This document shows, piece by piece, positions 28,424-36,520 of a stretch of DNA of 60,267 bases; the first letter of the stretch is position 1; each line of letters starts with the position of its first letter. Under the pieces are notes generated by a model. The model was not told the DNA's origin. It was given only the letters and a program-made list of their open reading frames with translations, and did not search any database. The stretch is from Confluentibacter flavum. GTDB lineage: Bacteria; Bacteroidota; Bacteroidia; Flavobacteriales; Flavobacteriaceae. The position numbers and the translations under genes are program-made. The stretch is taken from NCBI RefSeq assembly GCF_002843175.1, contig NZ_PJEO01000024.1:1-60267 (forward strand). The letters are read 5' to 3'.

Positions 28424-28452
28424 CCTTCTGGAATTAGCTGTTAACGGCATTT
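28424..28452 (+). promoter_or_regulatory. Putative LysR operator, copy 1
   Basis: CC-TCTGGAATTA, then a variable 8 bp, then ACGGCATTT, 17 bp before the LysR start. A close copy lies at 29407-29436 before the peroxiredoxin gene. Placement fits autoregulation plus target control by the LysR protein, but this is not proven. Confidence 0.4.
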
Positions 28453-28468
28453 ATGATTATTATTGTAT

Positions 28469-29362
28469 ATGTTCGATTTTCGTTTAAAGGTATTTAATAC
28501 TGTGGCCAGAAGGCTAAGTTTCACGAAAGCTGCCGAAGAGTTACATATATCGCAGCCGGCGGTGACTAATCATATAAAGGAACTGGAAAACCAGTTTGAC
28601 CTTGCCTTATTCGATAGAAGAGGGAATAAGGTACAGCTTTCTCCTGCAGGGGAGGTACTACTGAAACATACAGAAGAGATAAAGGAAATTTACCGAAAGA
28701 TAGAATTTGATTTAAACCAACTTAATCAAACCTTTAAGGGTGTCCTGCATATAGGATCCAGTACATCTATTACACAATATATTTTACCCCCCTTACTGGC
28801 CCGGTTTCACAAAATTCATCAGGAAGTAAAGGTGGAGTTGTTCAGTGGAAACTCCGAGCAGATTGAACAGGCCCTGCTTGATAAAAAAATTGAAGTTGGA
28901 GTGATTGAAGGTAAATCCAAACGCCGGGAAATTCATTATACCCCATTTCTAAAAGACGAAATCGTACTGGTGTGCAGCAGTAAAAATACTTTGGCAAAAA
29001 AAGATGAAATAATGCCGGAAGAACTGAAAAGAATTCCTCTCCTGTTAAGAGAACCAGGGTCGGGGACGCTGGAAGTAATTGCCGATGCCTTAAAGCGGAA
29101 GGGAATAGGCCTGGCTGAACTGCAGGTCGAAATGCAGCTGGGAAGCACTGAAGCTATTAAATCATACCTGCAGCATTCCGATTGTATGGCCTTTGTATCT
29201 TTACATGCCATTCTGAAGGAGCTGGAAAGCGGAATTCTGAAGATTATTGAGATTAAAAAGTTGCCGATTTATCGGGATTTCTACTTCATAACCCCGCAGG
29301 GGCCCGAAGGTGGTCTTCCCGGGTTAATTATCCAGTTTTTGATCAGGAACCATAATTATTGA
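28469..29362 (+). CDS. LysR-family transcriptional regulator
   Basis: 297-aa regulator with an N-terminal winged helix-turn-helix (about 1-60, ARRLSFTKAAEELHISQPAV) and a periplasmic-binding-like effector domain (about 90-290). It precedes peroxiredoxin, cysJ and cysI on the same strand, so it probably controls sulfite reduction in answer to a sulfur metabolite, by analogy with CysB. ATG 28469 is chosen over an upstream TTG at 28463 because it begins the conserved MFDFRLKVFNTVA. Codon use favours CTG and GGC more than the flanking genes, as in the rest of this block. Confidence 0.87.
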   Translation: MFDFRLKVFNTVARRLSFTKAAEELHISQPAVTNHIKELENQFDLALFDRRGNKVQLSPAGEVLLKHTEEIKEIYRKIEFDLNQLNQTFKGVLHIGSSTSITQYILPPLLARFHKIHQEVKVELFSGNSEQIEQALLDKKIEVGVIEGKSKRREIHYTPFLKDEIVLVCSSKNTLAKKDEIMPEELKRIPLLLREPGSGTLEVIADALKRKGIGLAELQVEMQLGSTEAIKSYLQHSDCMAFVSLHAILKELESGILKIIEIKKLPIYRDFYFITPQGPEGGLPGLIIQFLIRNHNY

Positions 29363-29406
29363 TAATTCAGGTGGAAGGGAAATAAGAGGTCAAATAGTCC
29401 ATTAAG

Positions 29407-29436
29407 CCCTCTGGAATTATTTTAATTACGGCATTT
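29407..29436 (+). promoter_or_regulatory. Putative LysR operator, copy 2
   Basis: CCCTCTGGAATTA, a variable stretch, then ACGGCATTT, matching copy 1 at 28424-28452. It lies about 215 bp before the peroxiredoxin ATG in the 288-bp gap after the LysR gene. Confidence 0.4.
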
Positions 29437-29650
29437 CCAGTTGTAACTGCGAAAGATTTACGAATTCAGGATTCTTTCAGTCATTATTTCCTTTTACTCT
29501 CCCTCATAACTTTAGGTTATTCAATATTAATATTTACAATTGGCATTTAAGTTTAATTCAGGTTAATTTTGAACTCAACAAAGAAAGCAAAAGCTGGATT
29601 TTGTTATTATCAAGAATTGAAATTAATGTTACACTTAAAAACTAAAGAAC

Positions 29651-30286
29651 ATGAGTTTAAGAATTGGAGATGATGCCCCAAATTTCACAGCGCAAACAAC
29701 AGAAGGGGAAATAGATTTTCATCAATGGCTGGGGAACAGTTGGGGAATTATTTACTCTCACCCTGCCGATTATACCCCTGTTTGTACAACTGAACTTGGT
29801 CGCACAGCACATTTAAAAGAAGATTTCGCCAAGAGAGATACAAAAGTACTTGCCGTTAGTGTTGATGATCTGGAATCTCATAAGGGTTGGGTTAAAGATA
29901 TTAATGAAACCCAGAACTGTGATGTAGATTTCCCTATTATTGCAGATCCTGACAAAAAGGTGTCTACACTTTATAATATGATTCACCCAAATGCTTCTAC
30001 AAGCGCGACGGTAAGGTCGGTATATTTTATTGGTCCCGATAAGAAGATCAAGGCTATCATAACTTATCCTGCATCTACTGGAAGGAATTTCACAGAAATC
30101 CTAAGGGTAATTGATTCACTTCAACTTACTGCTAAGCACAGTGTTGCTACCCCCGTAGATTGGAAAGAAGGAGAAGATGTAATTATTGCTCCTGCTATAA
30201 AACAGGAAGATGTGGAAGGGAAATTCCCGAAGGGACACCGTGTTATAAAACCCTATTTACGATACACCCCACAGCCTGATAAATAA
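29651..30286 (+). CDS. 1-Cys peroxiredoxin (Prx6/AhpC-TSA family)
   Basis: 211-aa thiol peroxidase that reduces peroxides in the cytosol. The peroxidatic Cys45 lies in HPADYTPVCTTELG. The 1-Cys Prx6-type C-terminal domain (about 150-211, including TPVDWKEGEDVIIAPAI and PYLRYTPQP) is present. The usual Phe before TPVC is Tyr here. It sits 19 bp upstream of cysJ and is probably co-transcribed. Linking a peroxidase to sulfite reductase suggests a joint response to sulfur or oxidative stress. Confidence 0.92.
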   Translation: MSLRIGDDAPNFTAQTTEGEIDFHQWLGNSWGIIYSHPADYTPVCTTELGRTAHLKEDFAKRDTKVLAVSVDDLESHKGWVKDINETQNCDVDFPIIADPDKKVSTLYNMIHPNASTSATVRSVYFIGPDKKIKAIITYPASTGRNFTEILRVIDSLQLTAKHSVATPVDWKEGEDVIIAPAIKQEDVEGKFPKGHRVIKPYLRYTPQPDK

Positions 30287-30305
30287 AGTTGAAAAATAAG
30301 TGGCC

Positions 30306-32129
30306 ATGGATATAAAAAAAGGATTGGAAAGAGGACCGTTTAACGATAAGCAGGCGGAAAAATTAAATGAAGCGCTGTCAGGATTGGATTCCGGACAGCT
30401 TCAGTGGCTTAGTGGATATTTTTCAGGTATTAGCCAAGTTTCTCCTGCAGCTATCGCGACGGCTGATCAACAACAACCTGCCCCTTCTGAAAATACTGCC
30501 TCTGAAAGCCAGACTGAAAAGCTGAACATTTTGTTTGGCAGCCACACGGGGAATAGCGAGGCTTTGGCATATGATCTGGCCTCAAAGGCGAAGGAGAAGG
30601 GCATAGAAACGGAAGTTTCTGATATGGCTTCCTTTAAACCCAGGAATCTAAAAAAAATATCGAATCTAGCAGTTATTGTGAGTACCCACGGTTTGGGAGA
30701 ACCTCCTGTACAGGCAGAGGATCTGTATAATTTTCTGCACGGAAAAAAAGCACCTGACCTTTCACATGTCCGATTTTCGGTACTGGCCCTTGGCGACAGC
30801 AGCTATGTGGACTTTTGCCAGACAGGAAAAGATTTTGATGCTGCATTAGAAAAACTTGGTGCTCAGCGAATAGGCTCTCGTCAGGATTGTGATGTGGATT
30901 ATGAAGAAGAGGCGGAAGCATGGCAACAAACTTTTCTTCAGGCTCTTTCAAAATCTTCGAATGCAGAATCCGCCGTGGAGGTACCAAACTATACAACTGC
31001 CCCGGTTAAGGAAACAAAATATTCCAGAAATAATCCATTTGAAGCAACTATTCTGGAAAAGGTAAGACTCAATGGGAGGGGATCATCTAAAGAAACCATA
31101 CACCTGGAGCTGGATCTGGAAGGCTCAGGGTTGCAATATGAACCGGGTGATGCCCTGGGAGTTTATGGAGCCAATCCGACTTCCCTTATAGAAAAGGTTT
31201 TAAGTGCTACTAATCTTTCAGGAAATGAAAAGGTGCAAAGTCATAAGGGCGAAAAAAGCCTGAAGGAAGCTCTCACTTATGATTATGAGCTAACCCCGTT
31301 GTCCAGGGTAAATTTATCGAAATATGAGGAATTAATAGGGAGTACTAAGCTAAAGGAGGTTCTTTCAGATAATATGAAAATCCTGGAGTATCTGCCGGGG
31401 CGTGATTTTCTGGATTTACTGGAAGAGGAGCCTCATAAATTTGAGGCAAACGAACTGCTTTCTGTATTAAGAAAAAATACACCCCGTATGTATTCCATAG
31501 CCTCTTCACAGGATGCTGTGGAAAACGAAGTGCACCTTCTTGTATCTGTAGTACGTTATTCTGCTTTTGGCAGGGAGAAAGAAGGACATTGCTCAGCAAC
31601 CCTTGCCGACAGGCTTCAGGTGGACGACAAAGTAAAAGTTTTTGTCGATAAAAACAGTAGGTTTAAACTTCCTACCGATCCCGAGGCACCGGTAATCATG
31701 ATAGGTCCCGGCACAGGAGTTGCCCCTTTCAGGGCATTTATGCAACATCGCGAGGTCTCGGAGAAAAAAGGGCCGTCCTGGCTCTTTTTCGGGGATCGCA
31801 ATTTCACTACTGATTTTCTTTATCAAACCGAATGGCAGCAATACCTTAAAGAAGGGGTGCTAACAAAAGCAGATGTAGCCTTTTCCCGGGATCAGGAGCA
31901 AAGATTTTATGTGCAGCACAGGATGATGGAAAAAGGAAAAGAGCTTTATGACTGGCTTGAAAAAGGAGCGCATTTTTATGTTTGCGGCGATGCCAAAAAA
32001 ATGGCCAAAGATGTGGATATTGCCTTAAGGGAAATTATCCAGCAACAGGGGGGAGTAACTCCTGAAAAAGCTGAAGAGTATATAAAATATCTTCAGGTAT
32101 CAAAACGCTATCAGTCAGATGTTTATTAG
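30306..32129 (+). CDS. cysJ: Assimilatory sulfite reductase (NADPH) flavoprotein subunit
   Basis: Diflavin reductase of about 607 aa that passes electrons from NADPH to the CysI hemoprotein. Order: short N-terminal helix region, flavodoxin-like FMN domain (LFGSHTGNSEALA near 77-88), connecting/FAD domain (TPRMYSIASS near 395) and NADP domain (IGPGTGVAPFRAFMQHR near 463) with the C-terminal aromatic VSKRYQSDVY. Length matches CysJ. ATG 30306 is preferred; a GTG six bases upstream is possible. CTG-rich codon use differs from the AT-rich genes on either side of the block. Confidence 0.94.
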   Translation: MDIKKGLERGPFNDKQAEKLNEALSGLDSGQLQWLSGYFSGISQVSPAAIATADQQQPAPSENTASESQTEKLNILFGSHTGNSEALAYDLASKAKEKGIETEVSDMASFKPRNLKKISNLAVIVSTHGLGEPPVQAEDLYNFLHGKKAPDLSHVRFSVLALGDSSYVDFCQTGKDFDAALEKLGAQRIGSRQDCDVDYEEEAEAWQQTFLQALSKSSNAESAVEVPNYTTAPVKETKYSRNNPFEATILEKVRLNGRGSSKETIHLELDLEGSGLQYEPGDALGVYGANPTSLIEKVLSATNLSGNEKVQSHKGEKSLKEALTYDYELTPLSRVNLSKYEELIGSTKLKEVLSDNMKILEYLPGRDFLDLLEEEPHKFEANELLSVLRKNTPRMYSIASSQDAVENEVHLLVSVVRYSAFGREKEGHCSATLADRLQVDDKVKVFVDKNSRFKLPTDPEAPVIMIGPGTGVAPFRAFMQHREVSEKKGPSWLFFGDRNFTTDFLYQTEWQQYLKEGVLTKADVAFSRDQEQRFYVQHRMMEKGKELYDWLEKGAHFYVCGDAKKMAKDVDIALREIIQQQGGVTPEKAEEYIKYLQVSKRYQSDVY

Positions 32130-32146
32130 ATAACAAACATTTAGTT

Positions 32147-32194
32147 TAATCGGAAAAACTGCGCTGCTTTTAACAACAGAGGATTTTCCGGTTA
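32147..32194 (+). repeat. Inverted repeat between cysJ and cysI
   Basis: TAATCGGAAAA (32147-32157) and TTTTCCGGTTA (32184-32194) can form an 11-bp stem with one G-U pair around a 26-nt loop. It may be an attenuator, RNA-processing site or protein site in the 154-bp gap. Confidence 0.4.
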
Positions 32195-32283
32195 ATAATT
32201 TCCGCAGGGTTGAATTATGGTAACACAAACCAGATTTTCCCTTACAGAGGAAAAAATATATCTTACAGAAAAGAAGTTAATTT

Positions 32284-33984
32284 ATGGAAGAGCGATTGGA
32301 TAATCCGAATTTATCAGAAGATGAATTTATAAAAGATAAAAGTGATTTCCTGAGGGGAACCATCAGGGAGAGCTTAAACAATCCCCTGACGGGTGCTCTG
32401 GATCCGGATGATATGAAGCTTATTAAATACCATGGCTCCTATCAGCAATATGACCGGGATCTGGATAGTGAGCGTAAACAGCAGAAGCTGGAACCCCTTT
32501 ATCAATTTATGGTAAGGGTGAGGGCAGCGGGCGGAATTACCACTCCCGAACAATGGCTTGCTTTAGATGAACTTTCAGACAAGTATGGTAATGGCACCAT
32601 GAAACTTACCACAAGGCAATCGTTTCAGTTCCATGGGATCTTAAAACGCAGCCTTAAACCAACAATCAAGGCTGTAAATGAGGCATTACTAACCACTATC
32701 GCAACCTGTGGTGACGTTAACAGAAACGTGATGTGCACTCCAAATCCTTACCAGTCGTCTATCCATGAGGAAGTGTATGAAATGGCTGGTCAAATAAGCG
32801 AGGCTTTTCTTCCTGAAACTACAGCTTACCATGAAATTTGGCTGGATAAAGAAAAAGTAGCCGGAAGTCCAGATGTGGAGCCTTTATATCATAAACATTA
32901 TCTCCCCCGTAAATTTAAGATTGCCATAGCTATTCCACCAAATAATGATATTGATGTTTTTGCCAACGATATAGGGCTTATTGCCATTGAAGAAAATAAT
33001 GAATTAAAGGGATTCAATGTATGTGTAGGCGGTGGACTTGGAAATACTTTTGGAGAGAAAGCTACTTATCCGCGTTTGGCAGATGTAATAGGTTTTGTCG
33101 AAAAAGATAAAGTGATTGAAGTGGCCGAAAAAATTATCGCTATCCAGAGGGATTTTGGTAACAGGGAAGACAGGAAAAATGCCAGGTTCAAGTACACCAT
33201 CGATAAAAGAGGACTGGATTGGTTTGTAAACGAATTGCATACCAGCCTAGGGTGGGAAATTGAAAGTCCTCGGCTCTTTAAATTTAATACCAACGGTGAT
33301 GAATATGGGTGGGTTAAAGGAACAAATGGGAAATGGTTTTATACCTTATTTGTAGAACACGGCAGGGTAAAAGATGAGGAAGGTTACCAGCTTAAAAAAG
33401 CATTGAGGGAAATAGCGGAAATATTAAAGGGAGATTTTCGACTTACCGGAAACCAAAACCTTATTATAGCCAATGTAGAAGAAAAAGATAAGAAATCCAT
33501 TGAAACCATTTTAGTAGAACGCGGGGTTTTTAATAATCCAAAGCTTACCGGGCTCAGGAAAAGTTCTATGGCCTGTGTAGCCCTGAACACCTGTGGGCTT
33601 GCCTTCGCGGAAGCTGAGCGGTATTTGCCTTCCTTAATTGACAAGCTGGATGAAATTATGAGGAGAAATGGCCTTGAAGAGAATGAAATCAACATAAGAA
33701 TGACCGGCTGCCCTAATAATTGTGCCCGGTCATCTTTGGGAGAAATAGGCTTTGTAGGTCGTGCTATAGGCAGGTATAACATGTACATGGGTGCAAGCCA
33801 TAACGGCGATCGTTTGAATACCTTGTTTAAAGAAATGCTTTCGGAAGAGGATATATTGCATGAGCTGGAACCTATCATTGAAGCCTATGCAAAAGAGCGG
33901 GGAGAAGGGGAGCATTTTGGGGATTTTGTGATCAGAAAAAAAATAGTGGAAGCAACAGACCGGCCTGTAAAAATTTTATCTTAA
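32284..33984 (+). CDS. cysI: Assimilatory sulfite reductase (NADPH) hemoprotein subunit
   Basis: 566-aa siroheme/4Fe-4S enzyme that reduces sulfite to sulfide by six electrons for cysteine synthesis. The tandem nitrite/sulfite reductase folds are present, with [11 protein letters not shown] in the first half. The cluster ligands are Cys431, Cys437, Cys476 and Cys480 (ACVALNTCG and GCPNNCAR). Length is normal. It follows cysJ after a 154-bp gap containing an inverted repeat and its own leader. APS/PAPS reductase and siroheme synthesis genes are not in the window, so the block supplies only the last step of assimilation. Confidence 0.95.
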   Translation: MEERLDNPNLSEDEFIKDKSDFLRGTIRESLNNPLTGALDPDDMKLIKYHGSYQQYDRDLDSERKQQKLEPLYQFMVRVRAAGGITTPEQWLALDELSDKYGNGTMKLTTRQSFQFHGILKRSLKPTIKAVNEALLTTIATCGDVNRNVMCTPNPYQSSIHEEVYEMAGQISEAFLPETTAYHEIWLDKEKVAGSPDVEPLYHKHYLPRKFKIAIAIPPNNDIDVFANDIGLIAIEENNELKGFNVCVGGGLGNTFGEKATYPRLADVIGFVEKDKVIEVAEKIIAIQRDFGNREDRKNARFKYTIDKRGLDWFVNELHTSLGWEIESPRLFKFNTNGDEYGWVKGTNGKWFYTLFVEHGRVKDEEGYQLKKALREIAEILKGDFRLTGNQNLIIANVEEKDKKSIETILVERGVFNNPKLTGLRKSSMACVALNTCGLAFAEAERYLPSLIDKLDEIMRRNGLEENEINIRMTGCPNNCARSSLGEIGFVGRAIGRYNMYMGASHNGDRLNTLFKEMLSEEDILHELEPIIEAYAKERGEGEHFGDFVIRKKIVEATDRPVKILS

Positions 33985-34181
33985 TAATAGTAATCTCCTG
34001 CCAGAGGATTTTCATACCGGTTGCTCTTTTCATAATATAAACCTATTTATAGTCTATCCCGAAAATATAAAATTTTATCATAGTTGTTGGCAATCTCTAA
34101 TATCCAGGCTTGTAGAGCATCATAGTAGTAGTAATAGGGTGAAAAACCAAAACTTAATCTTTAAATTCGCGAAATGATTAT

Positions 34182-34256
34182 TACGCCCCTAATTATGCCC
34201 CTAAAAATGAAAAGCCCCGTAAACAGTACATTTACGGGGCTTTCAGCGGAGCAAGA
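34182..34256 (+). other. Att-like site 2: 12-bp-period repeat plus core motif
   Basis: TACGCCCC (34182) and TATGCCCC (34194) are spaced 12 bp apart, followed by a hairpin and then GCGGAGCAAGA (34246-34256). Here the repeat lies left of the core, the mirror arrangement of site 1, as expected for the right end of an element lying between them. The 20-bp repeat blocks of sites 1 and 2 match at 16 of 20 positions. Confidence 0.42.
34211..34243. terminator. Strong hairpin downstream of cysI
   Basis: Perfect 13-bp stem (AAAGCCCCGTAAA with TTTACGGGGCTTT) and a 7-nt loop, with short T/A runs on both sides. It could end transcription from cysI and from the convergent AlbA_2 gene. Confidence 0.7.
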
Positions 34257-34376
34257 CTATATCTATACCATTTTATTATTGTTACTTTATTAGTGGTTAG
34301 AAAAGGTCTTAAGTTTTTGGGTAAATTACTTTTACCTGTACCTTTTACAAAAACATAAGCAATACTTCTAATTAGG

Positions 34377-35711
34377 TTAAAATTGTTTTCCTTTTTCCGT
34401 TAACCTATATTTTTGTTTACTGCTTTTAGGTTTGTCCGGTATAGTCATTTCAATTAATTCTGCATCAAGTGCTGGCTGCAAATAGTTATATAAAAATGTC
34501 GGACGGTGTTTTATATCTGACAAATTCATTAACTCTGTCGTTGTATATTCATTTTGATCTACTTTTGAGAGTAATTTTAGAACTTGTTCGGTAACTTGTT
34601 CGGTAACTTGTTCGGTAACTTGTTCGGTAACCTTTTCAGAAGCAGGAAAAGTCATTCTCGTAAAGTTATCCATAAACCTGAAACATTCTTTTCCATAGCT
34701 CTCCAAAATTCTTGGAATACCAGAACCCAATTGCTCTACTAATTCCAAATCCCTATAAACACGCATTAACTCTTTATTTCTCGGAATAGAAACGCCTTCA
34801 AAAAAATCTACTTCGCTTAGTCCTTCCGGTAATGATCCAGCGGAAGTTATTTCAATCCTGTCATCAAATATTTCAAATTTAGGGGGTACTTCTCGAGTAT
34901 AATCGTTATGCACTATAGCATTATATATGGCCTCCCGCAAAGCAATAGGGCTCCATAGTTTCCGTTCAATACGTTGCTTTGATGTGATGGTTGCAAAAGT
35001 TGTATTTTCTACTGCAATTTTATCCAATACACTTTTTGTGGCCTTAATGAGTGAACAATATCCATATTCGTTGTTTTCTATTAACTCTACTCTATTTAGA
35101 CCTTTATATTTTGCTACTTTAATGGATACATTATTAACATCTGCTAAAAGGTATGCCGCATAATTAAGAAAACCGTCTTCGGTAAGAAGTTCTAAGTTCT
35201 TTTTAAACTGTTTGTTAAGAGGTTTACCATTTTCCTGGTAATAGATATGAAGCTGTTCAAAATTCAAGTCTTGACGATGCGATTTTATTTTTCCTATTGA
35301 GTTTCGGGTACGAGTAGCAAAAAGTTTATCAATCATGGTTTGGGGCATGGGTTCAGCTGCCGTACCAACACGAATGAAACTGCCTTTTTCGGTCATGCCA
35401 TATTTCTTTTTGAAATAGGGTTTCTCACTACCACCTGCTACTATAATTTTGATAATTTCTCTGCTGTCACGTTCCTCTGTCACAACATCAAACAACCCCA
35501 TGGCAGAAGGTAAAATGTTGTTTTTGATACGGTCTTTAATTTTAAGCATATCACCATCAATGTCATTTACACCCAATGTTTTTCCATGTTTATCAATACC
35601 GATATAAATCAACCCACCTTCCAGATAATTGAGAAAAGCTATAACCTCCTTTTCTAAATCAAGGTCTTTGGTTAATTTTTCCTTATATTCTATACGGTTT
35701 GTTTCAGACAT
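34377..35711 (-). CDS. AlbA_2-domain ATP-binding protein (putative regulator)
   Basis: 444-aa protein with an N-terminal AlbA_2/Schlafen-like domain (about 5-125; RIEYKEKLTKDLDLEKEVIAFLN, then GGLIYIGIDKHGKTLGV) and a GHKL ATPase-like middle (about 260-375; LREAIYNAIVHNDYTRE, EQLGSGIPRI). Four tandem VTEQ units follow, then a C-terminal winged-helix region. Such proteins are common as accessory regulators on mobile elements; their target is generally unknown. It stands alone between two att-like sites. The upstream 13-bp palindrome at 35876 might be its operator. Confidence 0.82.
   Translation of the reverse strand: MSETNRIEYKEKLTKDLDLEKEVIAFLNYLEGGLIYIGIDKHGKTLGVNDIDGDMLKIKDRIKNNILPSAMGLFDVVTEERDSREIIKIIVAGGSEKPYFKKKYGMTEKGSFIRVGTAAEPMPQTMIDKLFATRTRNSIGKIKSHRQDLNFEQLHIYYQENGKPLNKQFKKNLELLTEDGFLNYAAYLLADVNNVSIKVAKYKGLNRVELIENNEYGYCSLIKATKSVLDKIAVENTTFATITSKQRIERKLWSPIALREAIYNAIVHNDYTREVPPKFEIFDDRIEITSAGSLPEGLSEVDFFEGVSIPRNKELMRVYRDLELVEQLGSGIPRILESYGKECFRFMDNFTRMTFPASEKVTEQVTEQVTEQVTEQVLKLLSKVDQNEYTTTELMNLSDIKHRPTFLYNYLQPALDAELIEMTIPDKPKSSKQKYRLTEKGKQF
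34581..34628 (+). repeat. Four tandem 12-bp repeats inside the AlbA_2 gene
   Basis: Four exact copies of AACTTGTTCGGT, encoding VTEQ repeated on the minus strand. It is a likely slippage site that changes linker length in frame. Confidence 0.9.
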
Positions 35712-35875
35712 TGATAATGATTCTTAAAGAAGGTAAAAATAACAGTTTAAATAAAAAGAAGAAATAAGATTTTCAATTATGTTTCTATCTTTATCATTAC
35801 AGGTATCGGAAAATCTACTCCAATTAGTATTATTTCATACAATCCAAGGAAGTAAGTGTAAATTCTAGATACTAT

Positions 35876-35906
35876 AATTATAGAACAAATAACTTGTTCT
35901 ATAATT
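35876..35906. promoter_or_regulatory. 13-bp perfect palindrome
   Basis: AATTATAGAACAA and TTGTTCTATAATT around a 5-bp loop (ATAAC). It lies 165 bp upstream of the AlbA_2 start and next to the relaxase remnant. It could be an operator or a weak terminator. Confidence 0.45.
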
Positions 35907-35915
35907 TGCAATTTC

Positions 35916-36236
35916 TTAATAAGCCACGGGCAAATTATCCAATTCTCTCTTATAAGTTTTCCAATTTGGCATATACTTATCTAATAGCCCTTTAAAAGCT
36001 TTTTCAAATTGTGCTTGTTTAATTGTGTTCAATGGCATACGTTCTGCCATTCTTTCAGCAGCCAATTGGCAGCGTTTTCCAATAAAACTTTCGTATTAGG
36101 CAAGGCCCTTAAAATCAATACGGTTGACAAATGATGAATGTGCACATACGCTTTACCTGATGCACAAAGGCAATCGCTTGGCGCTAGCCCAGGTTCATGT
36201 CGTTCCTTTGTGCCAGGTGTTTTCCATCTTTAATGC
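35916..36236 (-). pseudogene. Decayed relaxase (MobB-like) fragment
   Basis: Minus-strand pieces read GKHLAQRNDMNLG, RQAIAFVHQ, NRIDFKGLA and ESFIGKRCQLAAERMAERM, then QAQFEKAF, broken by several stops and an internal deletion. They align base by base with the relaxase at 58537-58800, including long matches around CAAAGGCAATCGCTTGGCG. The tail after QFEKAF diverges and ends at a TAA at 35916. This is the dead remnant of a mobilization gene related to, but not identical with, the one at the right end of the window. A short plus-strand reading frame across it is not a gene. Confidence 0.82.
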
Positions 36237-36346
36237 CGAGTTAGCCTCTTTTTATTTGATGATAAATCCTTTACTTGGTATTATTTTGAAATTAAAAAAG
36301 CTTATAAACACTAGGTTTAAGGGCTTTAGGAATTTAAGCATTCCCA

Positions 36347-36439
36347 GCGGAGAAAGAGGCTCCGATGACCTTTAATTTTTATCAGTGATAGCAAGGCTTC
36401 CCGAGTTTTAAGTTGCCTTAGGGTAACTCATAGGGTAAC
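36347..36439 (+). other. Att-like site 3: core motif plus 12-bp-period direct repeat
   Basis: GCGGAGAAAGAGG (36347-36359) is identical to site 1. It is followed 72 bp on by two TAGGGTAAC units exactly 12 bp apart (36419, 36431). The repeat sequence differs from sites 1 and 2 but the geometry is the same. It would mark the left end of the element carrying the pigment cluster; the other end would lie beyond the right edge. Confidence 0.42.
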
Positions 36440-36520
36440 CACTTTTTTAAGTATCAAATGTTCTAATGTAAATGAACGAAAATTATTTTAAATACAAGAA
36501 TCGTATGTGATTTTAAATTA

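Larger units (their letters stand above)
27784..28468. other. Non-coding left end of the sulfite-reduction block
   Basis: About 680 bp without a credible gene. It contains the att-like core (27789-27801), the 12-bp-period repeat (27864-27883) and, just before the LysR gene, one copy of an imperfect repeat that also occurs before the peroxiredoxin gene. The rest is AT-rich and featureless. Confidence 0.5.

Noticed and set aside
33384-33878. 164-aa frame antisense to cysI
   Set aside because: Long only because cysI lacks stops in that frame; cysI itself is complete with all four cluster cysteines.
34581-34628. Possible CRISPR or iteron array
   Set aside because: The four 12-bp units are contiguous, without spacers, and lie in frame inside a coding region as VTEQ repeats.
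36124-36375. 83-aa plus-strand reading frame
   Set aside because: It lies antisense across the decayed relaxase fragment, has no recognisable family and includes att-like sequence; it is a by-product of the minus-strand remnant.
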